Below are positions 1 through 5,973 of a stretch of 7,664 nucleotides of DNA, piece after piece. The notes under the pieces are model-generated. The model was not told the DNA's origin, ran no database searches, and worked only from the letters and a program-made list of their open reading frames with translations. Source of the DNA: an uncultured Ruminococcus sp. (GTDB lineage Bacteria; Bacillota; Clostridia; Oscillospirales; Ruminococcaceae); the NCBI GenBank assembly GCA_945876155.1, contig CAMCMW010000059.1, positions 1 to 7,664 of the forward strand. The letters run 5' to 3'. Each line of letters starts with the position of its first letter. Positions within the stretch are counted from its first letter, which is position 1. The translations under genes were made by a program, and so were the position numbers.

Positions 1-217
1 AGCCCAGCTTCAGGTAGTACTTGTAAAGCCGGAAAAATTCCAGGATTCAAAGCAGATTGCAGACCATCTTATTGCCAAGAAAACTGTTGTACTGAATCTT
101 GAAAATGCGTCGTCTGACAACAGAAGAAGAATTATCGACTTTCTCGTAGGCGTTGCTTACGCAAACGGAGGAACTCTCAAGCCGGTTGCAAATCAGACAT
201 ACACTATAACACCGTAG
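1..217 (+). CDS. sepF: SepF, cell division protein, C-terminal part (5' end outside window)
   Basis: The reading frame is open from base 2 and closes at TAG 215-217, giving the last 71 residues. The segment contains the SepF core pattern VVLVKPEKF, then IADHL, TVVLNLE, RRIIDFLVGVAYANGG and a final YTITP. SepF is a cytoplasmic FtsZ-binding protein that anchors the Z ring to the membrane through an N-terminal amphipathic helix (lying outside this window) and polymerises through this C-terminal domain; that is family knowledge. The neighbours ylmH and divIVA support the call, since they follow sepF in the extended division cluster of Firmicutes. The protein stops directly after the last strand (ITP), without the acidic tail that Bacillus SepF has. 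Identification is firm; the length of the whole protein cannot be seen. Confidence 0.93.
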   Translation, partial: AQLQVVLVKPEKFQDSKQIADHLIAKKTVVLNLENASSDNRRRIIDFLVGVAYANGGTLKPVANQTYTITP

Positions 218-235
218 AACGTAGGATTTATCGGC

Positions 236-240
236 GGAGA
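236..240 (+). promoter_or_regulatory. Ribosome binding site for ylmH
   Basis: GGAGA lies 8 bases before ATG 249, 5 before TTG 246 and 2 before TTG 243. The three candidate codons are adjacent and in frame (TTG TTG ATG). The spacing favours the ATG, so that start is used here. Confidence 0.6.
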
Positions 241-248
241 TATTGTTG

Positions 249-1034
249 ATGAACTCGAAAGCAACGGAGTTATGCTTTGATAATATGACGGATAATGAAG
301 AGAAAGCTTTTGCTGCGAGAATTGAGGATATGGCTGAACTGTCCCAGCGCCGGGGAATGGTTTTCACACATTTCCTGAATGAAAGACAGCAGTTTCTGGC
401 AGAGTCAGTACTTAAAAAACTGAAATGTGAAAATTACTGCTTTTCTGGCGGCGCAGAAAATGCTGACCGTAAGATACTTTGCGTATTCAGTGAATACTGC
501 CGCCCGGAAAACAGTGATTTTCCGATGTCATGTATAACTTTCAGATTCAGACCGTCATACAGGCTTTCTCACAGGGATTTTCTCGGTGCGCTGACTTCTC
601 TTAATCTGAAACGGGAAACTGTGGGGGATATCCTTACAGGAGACGGGATTGCACAGGTTTTTGTGATTAATTCCGTAAAACAGACCGTTCTGGACGAGAT
701 AAGGAAGATAGGTTCTGTGGGCGTTGAGGTTTCGTCAGATGAACCGCTGACCCTTGATAAAACGCAGTCTTACCGTGAAATAAAGGGTACGGCGGCGTCT
801 TTGAGGCTGGACTGCATTTTAAGTCTTGCCCTTGGAACAAGCCGCAGCAAGGCAGCCGCAGTTATATCATCGGGGGCGGCTGAAGTCAACTACAGACCGG
901 TGACAGATACTTCCTTTATCCTTAAAGAGGGAGATATCTTTTCCGTCAGGAAGTACGGTAAATTCCGTATTGAGGAAATATCAGGCGTGTCCAAAAAGGG
1001 AAGAATACACGTTAATGTGTTGAAATATTGTTAA
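249..1034 (+). CDS. ylmH: YlmH family S4-domain RNA-binding protein
   Basis: The product is 261 residues, close to the roughly 257 of Bacillus YlmH. A central block at about residues 107-140 (LSHRDFLGALTSLNLKRETV, then GDIL) matches the YlmH-specific middle domain. An S4 RNA-binding domain begins near residue 184, with RLDCIL, then SRSKAAAVISSGAAEVNY and a terminal KEGDIFSVRKYGKF strand pair. In Bacillus, YlmH has been linked to ribosome-associated quality control of stalled large subunits, and older work placed it with division genes because of its position; both are family knowledge, not visible here. It lies 31 bases after sepF with no ylmG between, and its stop codon overlaps the ribosome binding site of divIVA, so the genes are probably co-transcribed. 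Start uncertainty: ATG 249 fits the ribosome binding site, but ATG 285 (Met13, MTDNEEKAFAARIEDM) resembles the usual beginning of clostridial homologues. It is preceded by a GGAG at 266-269, 15 bases away, which is too far to be convincing. Confidence 0.92.
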   Translation: MNSKATELCFDNMTDNEEKAFAARIEDMAELSQRRGMVFTHFLNERQQFLAESVLKKLKCENYCFSGGAENADRKILCVFSEYCRPENSDFPMSCITFRFRPSYRLSHRDFLGALTSLNLKRETVGDILTGDGIAQVFVINSVKQTVLDEIRKIGSVGVEVSSDEPLTLDKTQSYREIKGTAASLRLDCILSLALGTSRSKAAAVISSGAAEVNYRPVTDTSFILKEGDIFSVRKYGKFRIEEISGVSKKGRIHVNVLKYC

Positions 1035-1040
1035 GAGGTG
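1034..1040 (+). promoter_or_regulatory. Ribosome binding site fixing the TTG start of divIVA
   Basis: AGAGGTG sits 7 bases before TTG 1048 and overlaps the final base of the ylmH stop codon. No in-frame ATG or GTG occurs near it, and the protein read from this TTG begins with a canonical DivIVA N-terminus. Confidence 0.75.
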
Positions 1041-1047
1041 ATAGACA

Positions 1048-1728
1048 TTGATAAGTGCAAGTGATATAAGAGACAAGAAATTTGAAAAAGCTGCATTTGG
1101 ATATAAGCAGGAGGATATTGACGATTTCCTCGCAGAGCTCACAGAAGAATTTGAGCAGATTGACGCTGAGAGGGACGACCTCCACAGCAAGATTCAGATT
1201 CTTGCTGACAAGGTAAGAGAATATCGTCAGGACGAGGACGCATTAAAGGACGCCCTGCTTGGTGCGCAGAAGCAGGGACATCAGGTTATTGCTGAGGCAC
1301 AGGAAAAGGCAGACGAGATTATTGCACAGGCTGAGGCAAAGGCTAAGGAGCTTATTGACGAGGCTACTGTTCAGCATGAAGCTGCTATGGAAAAGAACAG
1401 ACAGGAAATTGAAAAGGAAAAGAAGAATCTTTATGAGGCTCAGAAACAGGTTACTGAGTTTAAAAAGACTCTCTTTGATATGTATAAATCACATCTTGAA
1501 ATGATTTCCGCAATGCCTGAAATCGAAATTGAAGAAGAGGACGATGTTCAGACTTATGAACCGTCTGAGGAAGAACCTCCGAAACCGGACCCGTTTGCTA
1601 CCTCAAGCTTTTCTGCAAGAAGTGTAAAAGGCGTTTATGAATCAAGATTTTCCGACTTACAGTTTGGACAGAACAATACCCAGAGCGGAAACCCAAATCC
1701 AACATCAATCGAAAAGGAAGAAGTATAA
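1048..1728 (+). CDS. divIVA: DivIVA domain-containing cell division / polarity scaffold
   Basis: The gene starts at TTG and encodes 226 residues. Residues 1-30 (MISASDIRDKKFEK, then GYKQEDIDDFL) are the conserved DivIVA N-terminal membrane-curvature-binding module. A long charged Ala/Glu/Lys/Gln heptad region, about residues 30-150, is predicted to form a parallel coiled coil. Then comes an acidic, Pro-rich, probably disordered linker (about 155-190) and a short C-terminal motif RFSDLQFG (200-207) followed by an Asn/Pro/Ser tail. DivIVA proteins oligomerise at division septa and poles and recruit other factors. Compared with Bacillus DivIVA, the Phe-Arg pair at the membrane-binding tip reads Ala16-Phe17 here, while the following Gly-Tyr is kept. 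The stop codon TAA overlaps the ileS start by one base, which suggests translational coupling. The family call is secure; the partner of the C-terminal motif is unknown. Confidence 0.93.
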   Translation: MISASDIRDKKFEKAAFGYKQEDIDDFLAELTEEFEQIDAERDDLHSKIQILADKVREYRQDEDALKDALLGAQKQGHQVIAEAQEKADEIIAQAEAKAKELIDEATVQHEAAMEKNRQEIEKEKKNLYEAQKQVTEFKKTLFDMYKSHLEMISAMPEIEIEEEDDVQTYEPSEEEPPKPDPFATSSFSARSVKGVYESRFSDLQFGQNNTQSGNPNPTSIEKEEV

Positions 1729-4499
1729 TGGCAATGGATTATAACAAGACTTTGAATCTGCCGAAAACAGATTTTCCTATGAGAGGAAATCTGCCTAAGA
1801 GAGAACCTGAAACTCTTAAAAAATGGGAAGATGAAAGACTCTATTACAAGATGGTCGAAAACAACAAGGATAAGCCGAAGTATATCCTGCACGATGGTCC
1901 TCCTTACGCAAACGGACAGATTCATCTTGGAACAGCTCTTAACAAGACTTTAAAGGATTTTATTATAAAGCATAAGAATATGACCGGTTACTGCGCTCCG
2001 TATGTTCCGGGCTGGGATACTCACGGACTGCCTATTGAGCTTAAAGCTATGAAGGAAATCGGCGTGGAAAACGGAGCAATTTCTCCTGTTGAACTGAGAA
2101 AACAGTGCAAGGACTTCGCCATGAAGCACGTTAAAAGCCAGATGGAACAGTTCAAGCGTCTAGGAAGTATCGGTGACTATGATGACCCGTACCTGACCTT
2201 AAAGCCGGAATATGAGGCAAGACAGGTCGAGGTATTCGGCAAAATGGCTAAGGACGGCTATATGTACAAGGGCTTAAAGCCTGTTTACTGGTGTCCTGAC
2301 TGTAATACTGCCCTTGCTGAGGCTGAAATTGAGTACGCAAATGACCCATGTACATCAATATATGTAAAGTTCAATGTTACTGACGACAAGGGACTTTTCA
2401 CAGCTATGGGACTTGACCTTTCAAAGGTTTACTTTGTAATCTGGACAACAACTACATGGACAATTCCGGGCAACCTTGCAATCTGTCTCGGACCGGAATA
2501 TGAATATACCCTGGTTAAAAACGGTGACGAGTATTACGTTATGGCGCTTGAACTTGCAGCTGCAACAATGAAAGCGGCAGGTATCGAGAACTACGAAACA
2601 GTAGGATCATTCACAGGCGCAGAGCTTGAACATATCAAGACAAAGCACCCTCTCTACGACAGACTTTCTCCTGTTATCGTAGGCGACCACGTTACTCTTG
2701 AAAGCGGTACAGGCTGTGTACACACCGCTCCGGGTTACGGCGTCGAGGACTTTGAAGTATGCAAAAAGTATGATGATATCGGCATTCTCGTATGCGTAGA
2801 CGCAAAGGGCAGACAGACTGAAGAGGCAGGCGAGTTTGCAGGTCTTGACACAAACGAGGCTAACAAGGCTATTTACGCAAAGCTTGAAGAATGCGGCGCA
2901 CTCCTTGCAAGTGAAAAAATTACTCACCAGTATCCGCACTGCTGGAGATGCAACAGCCCTATCATTTACCGTGCAACAGAGCAGTGGTTCTGTTCAGTAA
3001 ACGGCTTTAAGGACGAGGCTGTAAAGGCAATCGAAAACGTAAAGTGGATTCCTGAATGGGGCGAGGACAGAATCAAGGGAATGGTTCGTGACAGAAGTGA
3101 CTGGTGTATCTCCAGACAGAGAACATGGGGCGTTCCTATCCCGATTATATATTGTAAGGACTGCGGAAAGCCAATCGTTACAGACGAAACAATAAAGGCT
3201 ATATCCGACCTGTTCAGAAAAGAAGGCGCAGACGCATGGTGGACCCGTGAGGTAAGCGAGTTTATTCCGGACACAGTTAAGTGCGAATGCGGCTGCGGTG
3301 AGTTTACAAAGGAATATGACATCATGGACGTATGGTTCGACAGCGGCGTTTCTCATACTGCTGTTATGGATGAATATGATTCCCTCAACTGGCCTGCTGA
3401 CCTTTATCTTGAAGGCGCTGACCAGTACAGAGGCTGGTTCCAGTCATCACTCCTTACATCTGTTGTTTACAAGGGTACTGCCCCTTACAAGGCTGTCTGC
3501 ACCCACGGCTGGGTAGTTGACGGTCAGGGCAAGACAATGCACAAGTCACTTGGAAACGGTATCGACCCGGCTGAGATAATCGACCAGTACGGCGCTGATA
3601 TTTTAAGACTGTGGGTTGCGTCCTCTGACTATCATTCAGATATCAGAATTTCAAAGGAAATTTTAGGACAGCTTTCTGACGCATACAAGAAAATCAGAAA
3701 TACTGCAAGATTTATTCTCGGCAACCTTTCAAACGGTGACGGTTTCAATCCTGACACCGACAGCGTACCGGACGACCAGCTGCTTGAAATTGACAAGTGG
3801 GCGCTTATGCGTTTTGACAGCCTTATTGACAAGGTTCAGGCTGGCTACAACGATTTCGATTTCCACGTTGCATTCCACAGCATTCACAATTTCTGCGTAA
3901 TTGATATGTCAAATTTCTATCTTGACATTATCAAGGACAGACTTTACTGCGAGGGCGAAAAGTCACTGGAAAGACGTTCTGCCCAGACTGCTATGTACAG
4001 AATTTTAAGCGGTGTTGCAAGACTTATTGCACCAATCATGTCATTTACAGCTGAGGAAATATGGTCATATCTGCCGCACTGTGCTGCGGATAACAGCGAG
4101 AGCATTTTCTTAAATCAGATGCCTGAGAAGTCCGGCATTGAGTTTGGTGATGAATTTATTGCCAAGTGGGAACTGATTTACAGCACAAGAGAGGCAGTAA
4201 ACAAGGTTCTTGAGGAAAAGCGTAACGAAAAGATAATCGGAAAATCGCTTGAGGCAAATATTGTTATTCACTGCGGTGATGATATGTTTGAAAAGTACAG
4301 CTCATTGTCTGACCACCTTGCTGAAATTCTCATTGTTTCCGGCGTTTCTGTTGTAAAGGACAAGGATGGCGAAACTGAATTTGAGGTTGTCAAGGCAACA
4401 GGGGATAAGTGTGAAAGATGCTGGGCATACTCTGAAACAGTAGGCAAAGACAGCGAACACCCGACGCTTTGCAGTCGTTGTGCATCTGTCGTTAAATAA
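1728..4499 (+). CDS. ileS: Isoleucyl-tRNA synthetase
   Basis: This class I aminoacyl-tRNA synthetase charges tRNA-Ile with isoleucine in the cytoplasm. The product is 923 residues, the usual length for bacterial IleS. The ATP-binding HIGH signature is at 58-69 (PPYANGQIHLGT). The editing (CP1) region includes WTTTTWTIPGNLAI, which removes mis-activated valine. Further family hallmarks are WCISRQRTWGVPIP, DVWFDSGVSH and EGADQYRGWFQSSLLTS. The KMSKS loop is TMHKS (603-607) followed by LGN, so the first Lys and the Ser of the consensus are replaced while the catalytically important second Lys (606) remains. A C-terminal zinc knuckle uses C895, C898, C915 and C918, and the protein ends five residues later. 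AAGGA at 1714-1718 is the ribosome binding site, and the start codon overlaps the divIVA stop as TAATG. No T-box leader can fit here, so control must come from the upstream operon promoter. Confidence 0.98.
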   Translation: MAMDYNKTLNLPKTDFPMRGNLPKREPETLKKWEDERLYYKMVENNKDKPKYILHDGPPYANGQIHLGTALNKTLKDFIIKHKNMTGYCAPYVPGWDTHGLPIELKAMKEIGVENGAISPVELRKQCKDFAMKHVKSQMEQFKRLGSIGDYDDPYLTLKPEYEARQVEVFGKMAKDGYMYKGLKPVYWCPDCNTALAEAEIEYANDPCTSIYVKFNVTDDKGLFTAMGLDLSKVYFVIWTTTTWTIPGNLAICLGPEYEYTLVKNGDEYYVMALELAAATMKAAGIENYETVGSFTGAELEHIKTKHPLYDRLSPVIVGDHVTLESGTGCVHTAPGYGVEDFEVCKKYDDIGILVCVDAKGRQTEEAGEFAGLDTNEANKAIYAKLEECGALLASEKITHQYPHCWRCNSPIIYRATEQWFCSVNGFKDEAVKAIENVKWIPEWGEDRIKGMVRDRSDWCISRQRTWGVPIPIIYCKDCGKPIVTDETIKAISDLFRKEGADAWWTREVSEFIPDTVKCECGCGEFTKEYDIMDVWFDSGVSHTAVMDEYDSLNWPADLYLEGADQYRGWFQSSLLTSVVYKGTAPYKAVCTHGWVVDGQGKTMHKSLGNGIDPAEIIDQYGADILRLWVASSDYHSDIRISKEILGQLSDAYKKIRNTARFILGNLSNGDGFNPDTDSVPDDQLLEIDKWALMRFDSLIDKVQAGYNDFDFHVAFHSIHNFCVIDMSNFYLDIIKDRLYCEGEKSLERRSAQTAMYRILSGVARLIAPIMSFTAEEIWSYLPHCAADNSESIFLNQMPEKSGIEFGDEFIAKWELIYSTREAVNKVLEEKRNEKIIGKSLEANIVIHCGDDMFEKYSSLSDHLAEILIVSGVSVVKDKDGETEFEVVKATGDKCERCWAYSETVGKDSEHPTLCSRCASVVK

Positions 4500-4507
4500 C
4501 ATAAACC

Positions 4508-4543
4508 CGACTTGCCGTTTGAAAAAGCGGCAAGTTGTTTTGT
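4508..4543 (+). terminator. Probable intrinsic terminator after ileS
   Basis: ACTTGCCG (4510-4517) pairs perfectly with CGGCAAGT (4528-4535) around a 10-base loop, TTTGAAAAAG, that may close further by TTT/AAA pairing. Two more outer pairs (C4508-G4537, G4509-T4536) are possible. It is followed by the T-rich tract TGTTTTGT. The T run is interrupted, so termination may be partial. It begins 8 bases after the ileS stop and would separate ileS from lspA or attenuate read-through. Confidence 0.65.
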
Positions 4544-4546
4544 AAT
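4519..4546 (+). promoter_or_regulatory. Possible sigma-A-like promoter inside the terminator region
   Basis: TTGAAA (4519-4524) and TGTAAT (4541-4546) each match five of six consensus bases, with a 16-base spacer. The predicted start of transcription near 4553 would leave a leader of only about a dozen bases, with the AGGAGG ribosome binding site at its 5' end. That is tight, so this is a weak proposal. It would explain how lspA is expressed if the overlapping hairpin terminates transcription. Confidence 0.22.
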
Positions 4547-4550
4547 GGGC

Positions 4551-4560
4551 AAAAGGAGGA
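4551..4560 (+). promoter_or_regulatory. Strong ribosome binding site for lspA
   Basis: AAAAGGAGGA is the best Shine-Dalgarno sequence in the window. The core GGAGG ends at 4559, which puts the ideal start codon at about 4566-4569. The only in-frame codon there is ATA 4567. The ATG at 4562 is out of frame and hits TAG after one more codon. The first ordinary in-frame start, GTG 4582, is 22 bases from the core. Confidence 0.8.
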
Positions 4561-4566
4561 AATGTT

Positions 4567-5073
4567 ATAGTAACATTAATTGTGGCGTTTTCAGCTATCG
4601 TACTGCTGACTGGTGCAGACCAGCTTATTAAACTATGGATAGTTGAAAACTTAAAGGGCGCACCGTCAAGGGACTTTCTGAAAATCGGAAAGCTTGACAT
4701 AATGCACCTGACTTATCTCGAAAATGACGGCGCAGTTTTCGGCAGTTTCAGCGGCATGAGATGGATTCTTGTGTGCGTTACGGCGGCACTGATGGCTTTC
4801 TGCGTTTACTATATGATAAAGCATCGCCGTGAAAAAATGCTTGTTGTGTGCCTGACACTTATTGTCAGCGGCGGACTGGGAAATATAATCGACCGTCTTT
4901 TCCGTGGTGGCATAGTTGTGGATTACTTTGATTTACAGCTTTTCAATTTTGCGATTTTCAATTTTGCGGACTGCTGTGTGACAGTCGGTGCGGCACTGCT
5001 CCTGATTTACGTAATATTCTTTGACAAGAACGGCAAGAAAACTGCCGAAGAAAAGGTGTCCGGAAATGAATGA
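4567..5073 (+). CDS. lspA: Lipoprotein signal peptidase (signal peptidase II)
   Basis: This polytopic membrane aspartyl protease cleaves the signal peptide of diacylglyceryl-modified prolipoproteins before the lipidated Cys. Four hydrophobic segments are visible: the N-terminus up to GADQL, then around WILVCVTAALMAFCVYY, LVVCLTLIVSGGLG and VTVGAALLLIYVIFF. Family motifs are ADQLIK, ENDGAVFG, GNIIDR and FNFAD. The catalytic Asp pair is in GNIIDR and FNFAD (D109 and D135 from the ATA, D104 and D130 from GTG 4582). Length is 168 residues from ATA or 163 from GTG, both normal. The coordinates take ATA 4567 because of the ribosome binding site; GTG 4582 is the conservative alternative. It follows ileS, as in many bacteria, and overlaps the pseudouridine synthase gene by 8 bases. 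The lipoprotein gene at 6788 encodes a likely substrate. The family is certain; the start is not. Confidence 0.9.
   Translation: MVTLIVAFSAIVLLTGADQLIKLWIVENLKGAPSRDFLKIGKLDIMHLTYLENDGAVFGSFSGMRWILVCVTAALMAFCVYYMIKHRREKMLVVCLTLIVSGGLGNIIDRLFRGGIVVDYFDLQLFNFAIFNFADCCVTVGAALLLIYVIFFDKNGKKTAEEKVSGNE
4940..4969 (+). repeat. 15-base tandem repeat inside lspA
   Basis: TTTTCAATTTTGCGA (4940-4954) is followed at once by TTTTCAATTTTGCGG (4955-4969), 14 of 15 identical. It encodes FNFAI then FNFAD, and the second copy contains a catalytic Asp. The overall length of this region looks normal for LspA (homologues have a pattern such as NFPxFNxAD), so it is not an obvious insertion. Confidence 0.85.
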
Positions 5074-5971
5074 GCTTATGCTGGAGGTTACGGAAGAATC
5101 AGTCGGCGCACGCATTGACAAGTGGCTTTCCGAACAGGACACTGGTATTACAAGGAGTGCCGCCGCCGGTCTTATCGAAAGCGGAAATGTGCTGGTGAAC
5201 GGAAAAAGTGTTGCAAAAAACTATAAACTGCGCAGTGGTGACAGCGTAAAAATGAGTATTCCCGAACCTGTCAGCCTTGACGCACAGCCGGAGAATATTC
5301 CTCTTGATATTGTCTATGAGGACGAGTATCTGCTGGTTGTAAACAAGCCAAAGGGTATGGTTGTACACCCTGCACCGGGCAACTATGAGGGTACTCTTGT
5401 GAATGCTCTGCTTTATCACTGCGGAGACAGTCTTTCGGGTATTAACGGCGTTATCCGTCCGGGGATTGTCCACAGGATAGACAAAAACACAAGCGGTCTG
5501 CTTATCGTTGCCAAAACCGACGCCGCCCACACTGGTCTTGCGGAGCAAATCAAGGCTCACAGCTTTACAAGAGAGTACGAGGCTGTGGCAATGGGAAGAT
5601 TCAAGGAGCTGAGCGGTATTGTTGACGCACCAATCGGCAGAAACCTCAACGACCGCAAGAAAATGTGCGTGACTGAAAAAAATTCAAGGAATGCGGTCAC
5701 TCATTTTGAAGTGCTTGAACAGTTTGAAAAGTGCGCTCATTTAAGACTGCGCCTTGAAACGGGCAGAACTCACCAGATAAGGGTACATCTTGCGTATAAG
5801 GGACACCCTGTTCTCGGAGATGATGTTTACGGCAAGGAATTCAAGGGGATAGACGGGCAGTGTCTTCATGCGAAAAAAATCGGATTTGTCCACCCCATAA
5901 ATGGCGAGTATATGGAGTTTGACAGCGAACTGCCGGATTATTTTAAAGAAATTTTGAGAAAGGTCAGGTAA
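5066..5971 (+). CDS. RluD/RluA-family 23S rRNA pseudouridine synthase (YlyB-like)
   Basis: This enzyme isomerises uridine to pseudouridine in rRNA. The product is 301 residues. An N-terminal S4 RNA-binding domain spans about 14-75 (ARIDKWLSEQ, then SAAAGLIESGNVLVNGK). The catalytic domain has NKPKGMVVHPAPG (93-105), the signature RPGIVHRIDKNTSGLLIVAK (131-150) with catalytic Asp139, and ETGRTHQIRVHLAYKGHPVLGD (231-252, quoted by key parts), which fits RluD better than the shorter RsuA class. AAGGTG (5053-5058) lies 7 bases before ATG 5066, so this start is preferred over an ATG at 5021 that would overlap lspA by 53 bases and add unrelated residues. The neighbour lspA overlaps it by 8 bases; the pair lspA-ylyB is conserved in Firmicutes. 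The exact uridines modified cannot be told from sequence. Confidence 0.93.
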   Translation: MNELMLEVTEESVGARIDKWLSEQDTGITRSAAAGLIESGNVLVNGKSVAKNYKLRSGDSVKMSIPEPVSLDAQPENIPLDIVYEDEYLLVVNKPKGMVVHPAPGNYEGTLVNALLYHCGDSLSGINGVIRPGIVHRIDKNTSGLLIVAKTDAAHTGLAEQIKAHSFTREYEAVAMGRFKELSGIVDAPIGRNLNDRKKMCVTEKNSRNAVTHFEVLEQFEKCAHLRLRLETGRTHQIRVHLAYKGHPVLGDDVYGKEFKGIDGQCLHAKKIGFVHPINGEYMEFDSELPDYFKEILRKVR

Positions 5972-5973
5972 TT

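Noticed and set aside
47..367. Minus-strand open frame of 106 codons across the sepF/ylmH junction
   Set aside because: It is antisense to two well-recognised coding regions, has a low-complexity Ser-rich translation and no family resemblance.
1259..1504. Arg/Leu-rich open frame inside divIVA
   Set aside because: It is a +1 frame shadow of the repetitive Glu/Ala/Lys coiled-coil codons; the composition is an artefact of that repetition.
1690..1727. T-box riboswitch before ileS
   Set aside because: Free-standing ileS genes in Firmicutes often have one, but here ileS overlaps divIVA, so there is no leader to hold it.
2607..3356. Several minus-strand open frames of 110-120 codons opposite ileS
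   Set aside because: They mirror a highly conserved synthetase gene; no ribosome binding sites or recognisable protein features.
5021..5065. Upstream ATG extending the pseudouridine synthase by 15 residues
   Set aside because: It would overlap lspA by 53 bases and adds a basic stretch not found in the family, while ATG 5066 has a well-spaced AAGGTG.
5099..5560. Minus-strand open frame of 153 codons opposite the pseudouridine synthase gene
   Set aside because: Antisense to the conserved S4 and catalytic domains; translation has no recognisable domain.
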